A stretch of 18,101 nt of DNA from CAYSPU01 sp964432995 (GCA_964432995.1 CAYSPU010000111.1:1-18101); one strand, 5' to 3'; positions 6,455-14,045 are shown, counted from the stretch's first letter. Translations and numbers: made by a program. The notes: generated from the letters alone by a model not told the origin.

Positions 6455-8959
6455 CTAGATCAACTTCTGGGGGATCTTCTCGATCGTGTAGCACTCGATG
6501 AGGTCGCCCACTTGGAAATCGTTGAAGCCATCGAGGCGGATGCCGCATTCCATGCCGGCGCGGACCTCGTTGACTTCGTCCTGAAAGCGCCGGAGGGAGG
6601 CACTGAGACCTTCGAAAAGGAGGCCTTTGCGGCGGAGGACGCGCATCTTGCCCTTAACGATGCGTCCGCTGGCGACGACGCAGCCGGCGACATTGCCGCC
6701 CTTGGAGAGGGCGAAGACCTTGCGGACTTCGGCGCTGCCGATGGTGACCTCTTTGGTGATGGGCTCCAGCAGGCCGGCCATGGCCTCCTGCACTTCGTCG
6801 ATCAACTCGTAGATGATGGCGTAGAGCTTGATCTGGACCCCTTCCTGCTTGGCGGTGTCCGCCACGCCGGTGTCGATGCGCGTATGAAAACCCAGAATCA
6901 CCGACCGGGAATTGTCGGCCTTCGAGGCCGAGGCCAGCATGACGTCGCTGTTGGTGATGGTGCCCACCGCGCTGTGCAGAATCTCCAGCTCAACCTTGGC
7001 GGAGTGAATCTTCTTGAGCGCATCCACGATCGCCTCGACCGACCCCTGGGTGTCGCCCTTGATGACGACGCGGAGGATCTTGACATCCGACTTCTGGAAG
7101 AGGCTGTCCATCTTGTCGGCCGTGTAGACACCGCCGGCGGCCTGGGTCTCGAGATCGCGCAGGCGTTGTTGGGCTTCCGCGGCGATGGCGCGGGCCTCGC
7201 GTTCGTCCTTGACGACGCGGAACTCGAGGCCGGCCTCGGGGACTCCGTTCAACCCGAGAACCTTGACCGCGACGGACGGGGCGGCCTGCTTGAGGCGTTT
7301 GCCTTCCTCGTTGATGAGAGCGCGGACCTTCCCGAGGTACGGGCCGCAAATGACGACGTCGCCCAACCGGAGGGTGCCTTTGCGGACGAGGACGGTGGCG
7401 GTCGGCCCCCCGGGTTCCAGGCCGGATTCGATGACGTTGCCTCGGGCCGCGCGGTCGGGGTTGGCTTTGAGTTCCAACACTTCCGCCTGCAGCACGAGCA
7501 TCTCGAGCATCTTGTCCACACCCTGCCCGGTCAGGGCGGAGAGATCGACGAAGATGGTGTTGCCGCCCCATTCCTCGCAGGCCAGACCTTTCTCCTGCAG
7601 TTGCTGGCGAACCCGCATGGGATTGGCGTTGGGGTGATCGCACTTGTTCACCGCGACCACGATCGGCACCTTGGCGGCCTGGGCGTGGCTGAGAGCCTCC
7701 AGAGTCTGGGGCATGACCCCGTCGTTGGCCGCCACCACCAGGACGACAATGTCGGTCACCGTGGCGCCACGGGCGCGCATGGCGCTGAAGGCGGCGTGAC
7801 CCGGGGTGTCGAGGAAGGTGATCTGCTGGAGGTCCTTCTTCCGTTCGGGGTGGGGGATGGAAATCGTGTAGGCGCCAATGTGTTGGGTAATACCGCCGGC
7901 TTCCTTGGCCGCCACGTTCGACTTGCGGATGACGTCCAGAAGGGTGGTCTTGCCGTGGTCGACGTGGCCCATGATCGTGACCACGGGGGGACGCAGCTTC
8001 AGGCTCTGCGGCTGTTCCTCGGCATCAGGTTCTTCCACCCGCGGTTTGGGGGCATGGATGGTGCCGCCTCCGCGCTCGCGTTTTTCGACCTCAAAACGGA
8101 AGCCGTACTTGGCGCAGATGCGCTGGGCAATCGGTTCTTCGATCGCCTGGTTGACGGTGGCGAACACGTTCAACTCCATCAAGTCGGCAATGAGCTGGAA
8201 GGGCTTCCGCTTGAGCTGCTCCGCCAGGTCCCGCACCACGATGGGGGGCTTGAGGGTGATGATTTCGCCCGTGGCCGGAGGGACGAACTTCGGCATCGCG
8301 GGCGCCGCAGGTTGGGCGGGGGCACGGGTTTCGCCAGACGGGCGAAGGCCGGGCCGGGAGGGGGCCGCACCTCCGCCGGGGCGTGCCGGACCGCGAGGGG
8401 CCGGACCGGTTGGGCGGGGCGGCGTCCTGGGCGGTTGCGCCTTCGGTTGAGGACGCTGCGGCAGCACGATGAAGCCGACCTTCTCTCCAATCTTAGGTGC
8501 CGGAGGCGGAGGGGGAGGCGGTGGCGGCTCCGGGGGAGCGGCCGGCGGCGGCGGCTCCGGCGCCGGTTCGATGGCCGGAGCGACAACCTCGGGAGGCGGC
8601 GCCGTGGGCTCCACCAGTGCCGGTTCCGGCGGCGCAACGGGCAACACCTCAGCGACCGCAGGCGTGGCCGGGGGGACTTCGACCACGGGTTCCGGAGGTG
8701 GCGGCGCAGGTGGCGGGGGAGGCGGTTCAGGGGGCGCGGTGACCAGGATGACCGGTTCTGCGGGGGCGGGCGGGGCTTCCGGGGGTGGCGCGGGCGTTCG
8801 GGGTCCGCCGAACTGCTCCTCAAGATAAGCGGCGGTGATCTTGTCCAGCGAGCTGGATGGTACCCTGGCCGTCGTAATTCCCAACTCCCGGGCCTTGGCA
8901 AGGACTTCCTTGCTCTCGACTCCCAGCTTCTTGGCTATGTCGTAGATCCGAACGGGCAT
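6455..8959 (-). CDS. infB: Translation initiation factor IF-2
   Basis: The 834-residue GTPase delivers fMet-tRNA to the 30S subunit and promotes subunit joining. Order of parts: an IF2_N helical module at 1-50 (MPVRIYDIAKKLGVESKEVL); a long Pro/Ala/Glu linker about 51-230; a second IF2_N-like module about 236-290; the G domain from about 322 with GHVDHGKT (331-338), DTPGH (384-388) and NKCD (438-441); then domains II-IV, ending CYTIEKIPQKLI. NKCD replaces the commoner NKxD forms but keeps Asn and Asp. The linker contains nine consecutive prolines (145-153) and another six (79-84). The gene follows nusA after 86 bases; that gap has a small GC hairpin (8975-8991) close to the start and no clear Shine-Dalgarno site. 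Confidence 0.98.
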   Translation of the reverse strand: MPVRIYDIAKKLGVESKEVLAKARELGITTARVPSSSLDKITAAYLEEQFGGPRTPAPPPEAPPAPAEPVILVTAPPEPPPPPPAPPPPEPVVEVPPATPAVAEVLPVAPPEPALVEPTAPPPEVVAPAIEPAPEPPPPAAPPEPPPPPPPPPAPKIGEKVGFIVLPQRPQPKAQPPRTPPRPTGPAPRGPARPGGGAAPSRPGLRPSGETRAPAQPAAPAMPKFVPPATGEIITLKPPIVVRDLAEQLKRKPFQLIADLMELNVFATVNQAIEEPIAQRICAKYGFRFEVEKRERGGGTIHAPKPRVEEPDAEEQPQSLKLRPPVVTIMGHVDHGKTTLLDVIRKSNVAAKEAGGITQHIGAYTISIPHPERKKDLQQITFLDTPGHAAFSAMRARGATVTDIVVLVVAANDGVMPQTLEALSHAQAAKVPIVVAVNKCDHPNANPMRVRQQLQEKGLACEEWGGNTIFVDLSALTGQGVDKMLEMLVLQAEVLELKANPDRAARGNVIESGLEPGGPTATVLVRKGTLRLGDVVICGPYLGKVRALINEEGKRLKQAAPSVAVKVLGLNGVPEAGLEFRVVKDEREARAIAAEAQQRLRDLETQAAGGVYTADKMDSLFQKSDVKILRVVIKGDTQGSVEAIVDALKKIHSAKVELEILHSAVGTITNSDVMLASASKADNSRSVILGFHTRIDTGVADTAKQEGVQIKLYAIIYELIDEVQEAMAGLLEPITKEVTIGSAEVRKVFALSKGGNVAGCVVASGRIVKGKMRVLRRKGLLFEGLSASLRRFQDEVNEVRAGMECGIRLDGFNDFQVGDLIECYTIEKIPQKLI
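8495..8800 (-). repeat. Low-complexity proline-codon tract inside infB
   Basis: This stretch is built almost only from CCN, GAR and GCN codons on the minus strand, so the plus strand is a run of GGCGGAGG- and GGTGGCGG-like units. It codes for the IF-2 linker (about residues 54-155), including polyproline runs of six and nine. The plus strand, which is the template, has many closely spaced G-runs that could form G-quadruplexes. Such tracts commonly vary in length between strains. Confidence 0.7.
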
Positions 8960-9045
8960 ACGGTCTCATTTGGGCCCCGGCAACGGCGGGGGTGCGGGTG
9001 CTTCCGAGGCACGCATCCCTCACGGCCGTGCCGTGCGGCCCGCCA

Positions 9046-10323
9046 CTACGTGGCTGTGCTTTCTCCCAGCGCGGCGCTGCGCCGCGCCGCTTCAGTTCTT
9101 ACCGCATCAATGATGGCGACGGCCTGGTCCCCGATTTCCGGAATCGACTGCAGGTCGTCCGGCTCCGCCTGGAGCAGATCCTCGAGCGCCAGGAATCCAT
9201 GGTGTACCAGCACGTCGGCCTGCGCCGGCGTGACTCCCGGGATGGCCGCCACCGTGCGCACGGCTTCAGCCACCTTCATCTCAAAGGTCGGGACGACCGT
9301 CTCCTCAGCCTCAATGTCCACTTGCCAACCGGTCAGCTTCGAGGTCAAACGAGCGTTCTGGCCGCGCTTCCCGATGGCCAGCGACAGTTGGTCCGTGCTC
9401 ACCACCACCCGGGCCAGCCGATTCTCCTCGTCGATCTGAAAGGCCTTCAGTTTCGCCGGGGCCAGGGCGTTCGTGATGAACGTGCGGATGTTGGGGTCCC
9501 ACTTGATGATGTCCACCTTCTCGTTGTTGAGTTCGCGGACGATGTTCTTCACCCGCTGACCACGGAGTCCGACGCAGGCGCCCACCGGATCCACTTTCTC
9601 GTCTCGAGACCAGACGGCGAGCTTGGTTCGAAAGCCCGGTTCTCGGGCGATTCCCTTGATCTCGATGGTGCCGTCGCTGATTTCCGACACCTCGAGCTTG
9701 AAGAGCTTGACCACGAACTGAGGGTCGGCCCGCGACAAGATGATTTCGGGCCCGTGGGCGGTGTTTTCGACGGCCTTGACGTAGCAGCGGACGCGTTCGC
9801 CGATCTGGTATTCCTCGGTGGGCACGCGTTCGCGGTTGGGGAGAAGGGCCTCGTAGCGACCGAGGTCGACGGTGACATCCGAGCGATCGAACCGGCGGAC
9901 GGTGCCGCTGACGATATCGCCGGTGCGATCTTTGAACTCGGTGAAGATCAGCTCCTTTTCGGCCCGGCGGATGTGCTGCATGAGGGCCTGCTTGGCGTTC
10001 TGCGAGGCAATCCGACCGAAGTTGGCGGGAGTGACTTCGACTTCGATCTCCTCCCCGATTTGGGCGTCGGCCTTCAGGCGGCGGGCATCGGGGATGGAAA
10101 TCTGATCGTGTTTTGAGATCACCCGGTCGGAGACCACAAGGCGCGCGAAGGCCTTGATGTCACCTGATTTGGGATCAATCGCGCACCGCAATTCGCGGGC
10201 TGGCCCCACGGCTTTCTTCGCCGCCGAAAGCAGTGCGTCTTCGACGGCCTTGAGCAGGACGTCGCGCTGTATTCCCTTCTCGCGTTCCCAAAAATCCAGA
10301 ATGGCCAAAAACTCTGCGTTCAT
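9046..10323 (-). CDS. nusA: Transcription termination/antitermination factor NusA
   Basis: NusA binds RNA polymerase and the exiting RNA, stimulating pausing and hairpin-dependent termination. The 425-residue protein has the N-terminal polymerase-binding domain (1-130, MNAEFLAILDFWEREKGIQR), an S1 domain (about 135-199), KH1 with DPVGACVGLRGQRVKNIVRE (245-264) and KH2 with LAIGKRGQNARL (315-326). A single helix-hairpin-helix unit follows (about 355-412, IPGVTPAQADVLVHHGF). It therefore lacks the paired acidic repeats of E. coli NusA. ATG 10323 starts at the conserved N-terminus. It is the first gene of the translation cluster, with its own promoter and a terminator-like hairpin in the leader. 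rimP, its usual upstream partner, is not here. Confidence 0.98.
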   Translation of the reverse strand: MNAEFLAILDFWEREKGIQRDVLLKAVEDALLSAAKKAVGPARELRCAIDPKSGDIKAFARLVVSDRVISKHDQISIPDARRLKADAQIGEEIEVEVTPANFGRIASQNAKQALMQHIRRAEKELIFTEFKDRTGDIVSGTVRRFDRSDVTVDLGRYEALLPNRERVPTEEYQIGERVRCYVKAVENTAHGPEIILSRADPQFVVKLFKLEVSEISDGTIEIKGIAREPGFRTKLAVWSRDEKVDPVGACVGLRGQRVKNIVRELNNEKVDIIKWDPNIRTFITNALAPAKLKAFQIDEENRLARVVVSTDQLSLAIGKRGQNARLTSKLTGWQVDIEAEETVVPTFEMKVAEAVRTVAAIPGVTPAQADVLVHHGFLALEDLLQAEPDDLQSIPEIGDQAVAIIDAVRTEAARRSAALGESTAT

Positions 10324-10350
10324 AAGTCAACTCGGCCGCTCGCGGAGAAC

Positions 10351-10383
10351 AAAAAAGTCGGTAGAGTGATCCCCGACTTCTTC
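10351..10383 (-). terminator. Intrinsic-terminator-like hairpin in the nusA leader (candidate attenuator)
   Basis: Read on the minus strand, AAGTCGG (10379-10373), an 11-base loop and CCGACTT (10361-10355) form a perfect 7-bp stem. It is followed by more T residues, giving six Ts in a row at 10356-10351. The T-tract can also pair with GAAG on the 5' side, extending the helix with G-U pairs. The hairpin ends 27 bases before the nusA ATG and lies downstream of the predicted nusA promoter. It would therefore act on nusA transcripts as well as on readthrough from the FAD oxidoreductase gene. A smaller hairpin, GCTGG/CCAGC at 10386-10400, precedes it. Confidence 0.65.
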
Positions 10384-10420
10384 GCGCTGGCCGTACCAGC
10401 AAAAAGCTATTGACGAGGCT

Positions 10421-10449
10421 AAGCTAGGGTTCACTCCGACCCCCGTCAA
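10421..10449 (-). promoter_or_regulatory. Predicted sigma-70-type promoter of the nusA cluster
   Basis: On the minus strand TTGACG (10449-10444) is separated by exactly 17 bases from TAGCTT (10426-10421). The -35 box matches the consensus at five of six bases; the -10 box keeps the first two and the last base. Transcription would start near 10414, giving a nusA leader of roughly 90 bases that contains two hairpins. This is a sequence match only. Confidence 0.5.
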
Positions 10450-10556
10450 GAGCAATCCCCGGCCGAGCCACCTTTCGTCTTCCGGGGCTAACCGGTTCAA
10501 GGAGAGCATGCTGCCATTGCCTGCCCACCTGATCCGCCGGCAGCTCCCAGGGCAGC

Positions 10557-12239
10557 TCAAGGACGCGTCGCCGGGAAGTCCGCACCCCATTCCAGGATCT
10601 GCCCCTCCCGGAGCAACTGCGCCCGCAGTTGAGGATAGGGAACATCCTGAACGGCCTGATTCTCCCGGATCGCCTGGACAGCCGCGGTCGCAGCCGACTG
10701 GGCCAGGATCATGAAGACCGGCTCCATGCGTATCGAACCGTAGGCAATATGACTCGATGAAAGGCAGACGGGGACAAGCAGGTTCCCGCATTCTGACGCC
10801 TTCGGGATGATGGCGCGATAGGAGATGGCATAGGGCTTCATGGGGGCCACCTGCACATCTCCTTCGTTCTCAACCCGTTTGCCTTTCACAACCCGCTGGC
10901 AGTTGTGGGAATCCATGTTGTAGGCCGCCAGCCCCACGGAGTCCGCAACCACCTCCTTCCCGCGACAGTGGTGTTCCGTCATGACCACCGCCGCGACCAT
11001 CCGGCGTGCCTCCCGAACGTAGAGTTGATTTGGCCATCCGCCGGTATCCAGAAACTCGTCGGCTGCCATCCCCCAGGTGGCGGCTTCCACGCGCATGCTC
11101 TCCGGGACACGCGGGCTGGTCACCAGATACGTGAAGAACCCGCGAATGTAGTGCTCGTGATCGCGTTCGATCTCCCGACGCCGGGCGGGTGTGGCCTCCG
11201 CGTAATCCCAGCTCATCCCAATGTAGTCCGTCGAGAACCCGCCGTTGTTGTTGATGTCGGTTTTGTGGTTGGGCATCCAAATCGGATTCCAGAACTCCGC
11301 CAGCCGGGGCGTCTTGCCCGCCGCCACCAGCGCCTCGAGGTAACGGCCCAGCAACTCGTAGCGGGAGGCGTCATATCCCGGTGGCGGCGCCACCGGCAGG
11401 CGATTCGACGCGTTGGTCGTGAAACAGAGGCGGTAGTTGTACGCCTGAACCCGGTGATCGCCTTCGCCCGGGATGCCGCCATCGCCCGGTTGGATGAAGG
11501 GAAGCAGCCCGCTGGAAGGATCGCCCGGACGCACATACGGATCCACGGGGACCGTGAACTGGTGGTGGGGGGTCTCAGCCCGGATCCCGTTCAAGGTCTC
11601 GCCATAGAGTCGGTTTGCCTCCCGCCCCACAGTGAAGGAGACGCCCGCTTTCGCCAGAAGATCCCCCTCGTAGGTGGCGTCGATGAACATGGCGGCGGCA
11701 TACACCTTGCCCTGGCTCGTCCGTATCTCGCGAATGCGGCGATCGGCAATCACCACTGCTTCAAGTTGCTGCTCCAGGTAGACCGGCACACCCACCTCGT
11801 TCACCATGTCGAAGAAGATGTCCTCCGCCACATGGGGTTCGAACGTCCACATTGTGGCGTCAGCACCCGTGAGACTCGAAGCCCGGGCCTGGCCGCCCGC
11901 GCGCGGGCTGAAGTACTCCTCGCGGTGCTGCTGGCGCCAGGCGTCATCCCGGACATAGTGGCGGGCGACGCGCCGGTAGAATTCGCGCGAGATCCCGCCA
12001 ATCGCCGCCTTGTTCCCGATGTCCGTAGCCCCCAATCCCCCGGAGCTGAGGCCGCCAAGGTGTCGGCCCGGTTCGATCACGACGACGCTCCGACCCAACC
12101 GCGCCGCGTGCACGGCGGCAACGACGCCGGCGGACGTACCGCCATACACACAAACATCGGTCTGCACCCGGCCGCCGGCCTGAATTGCGGTGAGGGCGAG
12201 CACGGTTCCAGCAAGCAAACGTGTGGCAACCTGTAGCAT
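10557..12239 (-). CDS. Exported FAD-dependent oxidoreductase (FAD_oxidored, PF12831-like)
   Basis: A 560-residue flavoprotein. A hydrophobic leader (MLQVATRLLAGTVLALTAIQ) with probable cleavage after AIQA near residue 21 suggests export; there is no twin-arginine motif. The Rossmann loop DVCVYGGTSAGVVAAV (28-43) and VVVIEPGRHLGGLSSGGLG bind FAD. Near the C-terminus, YNMDSHNCQR (440-449) and NLLVPVCLSSSHIAYGSIRM (488-507) match the conserved end of the family, which is abundant in Verrucomicrobiota and Planctomycetota and often loosely labelled xanthan lyase. The substrate is unknown; degradation or oxidation of carbohydrate is a guess. ATG 12239 has AAAGGGG almost touching it. The gene stands alone, back to back with the response regulator. 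Confidence 0.87.
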   Translation of the reverse strand: MLQVATRLLAGTVLALTAIQAGGRVQTDVCVYGGTSAGVVAAVHAARLGRSVVVIEPGRHLGGLSSGGLGATDIGNKAAIGGISREFYRRVARHYVRDDAWRQQHREEYFSPRAGGQARASSLTGADATMWTFEPHVAEDIFFDMVNEVGVPVYLEQQLEAVVIADRRIREIRTSQGKVYAAAMFIDATYEGDLLAKAGVSFTVGREANRLYGETLNGIRAETPHHQFTVPVDPYVRPGDPSSGLLPFIQPGDGGIPGEGDHRVQAYNYRLCFTTNASNRLPVAPPPGYDASRYELLGRYLEALVAAGKTPRLAEFWNPIWMPNHKTDINNNGGFSTDYIGMSWDYAEATPARRREIERDHEHYIRGFFTYLVTSPRVPESMRVEAATWGMAADEFLDTGGWPNQLYVREARRMVAAVVMTEHHCRGKEVVADSVGLAAYNMDSHNCQRVVKGKRVENEGDVQVAPMKPYAISYRAIIPKASECGNLLVPVCLSSSHIAYGSIRMEPVFMILAQSAATAAVQAIRENQAVQDVPYPQLRAQLLREGQILEWGADFPATRP

Positions 12240-12489
12240 GCCCCTTTGCTAGCACGCGCCCGGCCCCTTGCCCAGCCCGACGTTGCCCAGGGGAAAGCGC
12301 CCCCGCAACGCGGGAGCAACGTGTGCCGCAAATCCCCGCGCTCACACCGGGGGTGTAGCCCCCGCAACCGGTTTCGATCCGCCATCCGGGCCGCGCCGGA
12401 GATGCGCACTCCGTGCGCTCCGTCGTCTTGTTGTTTTTCTGTGGTTTTCTCATCGCCGTCCGGCCGACCTTCTGGTATACGCGAGAGGC
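12240..12489. promoter_or_regulatory. Divergent intergenic region with hairpins and short direct repeats
   Basis: This 250-base region separates the FAD oxidoreductase (-) from the response regulator (+) and must hold both promoters. I see TTGCCCAG twice, 15 bases apart (12268 and 12283), and GCCCCCGCAAC twice (12299-12309 and 12358-12368). There are hairpins at 12302-12314 (CCCGC/GCGGG), 12348-12364 (CGGGGG/CCCCCG) and 12398-12421 (GCGCAC/GTGCGC with flanking GGA/TCC). The last is followed after a few bases by a T-rich stretch to about 12440. A TATACG box at 12476-12481 just before the regulator has no good -35 partner. Confidence 0.4.
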
Positions 12490-13908
12490 ATGCAGGCGGC
12501 CTCGTTGACCGGATTGAGCATCCTGGTGGTGGACGACGACGCCTTGTTACGGCGGCAACTCGCCGCACAATTGGAGCGGCTCGGGGTCGATGTCACCAGC
12601 GCGGCAACGGTCGCCGAAGCCCGCAACCTCGCCCAGGAACTCAGCTACGACTTCGTCCTCCTGGATGTGCACCTGCCCGATGGTTCGGGGATCGACCTGC
12701 TCCGGCAGCGCGCCTTCGGCTCGACCCAGGGAGTGATCATCATGACGGCTGACGGCGGAGTCAGCGGAGCCGTCGAAGCCGTCCGCCTTGGGGCGTTGGA
12801 CTACCTGGTGAAACCGTTCGACCTCGGGGAGATTCCGCTGGTGGTCGAACGCGCGCGGCGCGGAAGGCAAAGTGCCCGCCTCGATGAACACCAGCGCAGC
12901 CACACGGTCGCCGAGGCCAACGACTTCTACTTCGGCCACGCCCTCGAAGGGCTCGAGCGGGTCCTGGCGAAGGTCCTGGAAGCAGACCAGCGGATGATCG
13001 AACACCTGCCGCCGGTGTTGATCCAGGGCGAGACCGGGACCGGCAAGACCACCATCGCCCGCTGGCTCCATTACCGCGGGCCGCGCGCCGAGTGCCCGCT
13101 GGTCGAAATGAATTGCTCCGCGCTGCCCGAAACCCTCGCGGAATCCGAACTCTTCGGCCACGAACGCGGCGCGTTCACCGACGCCCGAACCGCCCGCATG
13201 GGCCTCATCGAGGCGGCCGACGGCGGCACGCTCTTCCTGGACGAACTCCCCAGTCTCTCCATCGGTCTGCAGGCCAAGGTGCTCAAAGTCCTCGATGATC
13301 ACCGCATCCGACGCGTCGGCGGCCGCCGCGAGATCCCGGTCGATGTCCGGGTCGTCGCCGCCACCTCGCGCAACCTCCGGGAGATGGTCGCCGCAGGGGC
13401 CTTCCGCGAGGACCTGCTGCATCGTCTGGATCTCTATCGCATCGAACTGCCTCCGCTCCGGGAACGGGGCGAGGACATTCCCGTCATGGCGGAGCGCCTG
13501 CTCGACCGCCTCTCCCGGCGGCATCGCCTGCCCCCGCGCATCCTCAGCGAGGAAGCCCGGGAGCGCATCCGGCACTACCCCTGGCCGGGGAATGTCCGTG
13601 AACTGGCGCACGAACTCGAACGCGCTCTGGTTTTTGAGGATGGCAACGACCTCAACCTGCCCCAACTGGCGGGCCGTCTCCCCAACCCCCCGCCCGCCGA
13701 CGTAGAACCGCTGGGATGGTTCCGGTCGGACTTCGTCTTTCCCGAGCAGGGATTCAACCTGGAACAAGCGGTCCTGCACCTCGTCCATCACGCCTTGCGG
13801 CAAACCGACCAGAATGTGTCGGCGGCGGCGCGGTTGCTGGGAGTGTCGCGTGACTACGTTCGCTATCGGTTGGCGGGGCGAAAGTTGGAGGAGCAGGGTG
13901 GGGGCTAG
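12490..13908 (+). CDS. Sigma-54-dependent response regulator (NtrC/AtoC type)
   Basis: The 472-residue protein has three domains. The receiver (about 8-125) shows VVDDD (13-17), phosphoacceptor Asp59 in LLDVHLPDGSG, Thr86 and Lys108 in YLVKPFD. The AAA+ domain (about 145-385) has Walker A GETGTGKT (180-187), ELFGHERGAFTDA (220-232), Walker B GGTLFLDE (245-252), the arginine-rich sensor LREDLLHRL-like segment (REDLLHRLDLY, 306-316) and PWPGNVREL. The Fis-type helix-turn-helix is at about 440-465 (NVSAAARLLGVSRDYVRYRL). The sigma-54-contacting loop reads GAFTDA, not GAFTGA. ATG 12490 follows GAGAGG closely and starts the receiver fold; the longer frame upstream is noncoding-looking. Its likely partner is the histidine kinase at 15987, three genes downstream on the same strand. 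Confidence 0.93.
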   Translation: MQAASLTGLSILVVDDDALLRRQLAAQLERLGVDVTSAATVAEARNLAQELSYDFVLLDVHLPDGSGIDLLRQRAFGSTQGVIIMTADGGVSGAVEAVRLGALDYLVKPFDLGEIPLVVERARRGRQSARLDEHQRSHTVAEANDFYFGHALEGLERVLAKVLEADQRMIEHLPPVLIQGETGTGKTTIARWLHYRGPRAECPLVEMNCSALPETLAESELFGHERGAFTDARTARMGLIEAADGGTLFLDELPSLSIGLQAKVLKVLDDHRIRRVGGRREIPVDVRVVAATSRNLREMVAAGAFREDLLHRLDLYRIELPPLRERGEDIPVMAERLLDRLSRRHRLPPRILSEEARERIRHYPWPGNVRELAHELERALVFEDGNDLNLPQLAGRLPNPPPADVEPLGWFRSDFVFPEQGFNLEQAVLHLVHHALRQTDQNVSAAARLLGVSRDYVRYRLAGRKLEEQGGG

Positions 13909-13920
13909 CGCCCAGGCTTG

Positions 13921-13950
13921 ATCGGATCTGGGTTTGCACTCCCATCCGAT
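13921..13950 (+). promoter_or_regulatory. Inverted repeat, candidate upstream activator site or terminator
   Basis: ATCGGAT plus GGG (13921-13927 and 13930-13932, separated by CT) is fully complementary to CCCATCCGAT (13941-13950) around the loop TTTGCACT. The centre lies about 120 bases before the predicted sigma-54 transcript start, the usual distance for binding of an NtrC-type activator. It also lies 12 bases after the regulator's stop codon, but no T-tract follows, which weakens a terminator reading. Confidence 0.4.
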
Positions 13951-13973
13951 GCGAGGATGGCAACGAGACAAAC

Positions 13974-13998
13974 GAGCGCGGTTTAGCTGAAAGCGCTC
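13974..13998 (+). promoter_or_regulatory. Second inverted repeat upstream of the -24/-12 promoter
   Basis: GAGCGC (13974-13979) and GCGCTC (13993-13998) are complementary. The intervening 13 bases can add TTT/AAA pairs after a GG bulge. Its centre is about 70 bases upstream of the predicted start. Its sequence differs from the repeat at 13921, so the two need not bind the same protein. Confidence 0.3.
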
Positions 13999-14028
13999 AT
14001 GGCCAATGTGTTGTGGCGATAAGCCCGC

Positions 14029-14045
14029 TTGGCGTGGCGACTGCT
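14029..14045 (+). promoter_or_regulatory. Predicted sigma-54 (-24/-12) promoter
   Basis: The sequence TTGGCGTGGCGACTGCT matches the sigma-54 consensus YTGGCACGRNNNTTGCW at 11 of its 14 defined positions. The invariant GG (14031-14032) and GC (14043-14044) are at the correct 10-base spacing. Initiation would be near 14056, about 70 bases before the coiled-coil gene. The adjacent gene encodes a sigma-54-type activator, which makes the match more meaningful than its score alone. Confidence 0.5.

Noticed and set aside
6512..9439. A 975-codon open frame on the + strand opposite infB and part of nusA
   Set aside because: It is antisense to two unmistakable genes. Its composition is the mirror of their codons, including a glycine/arginine run opposite the IF-2 proline linker. 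No domain is recognisable. GC-rich genes with few stops in one opposite frame commonly create this.
12547..13971. A 474-codon minus-strand frame opposite the response regulator
   Set aside because: It is a codon shadow of a well-supported sigma-54 activator gene. The same applies to the 487-codon frame at 15381-16844 opposite the barrel and kinase genes.
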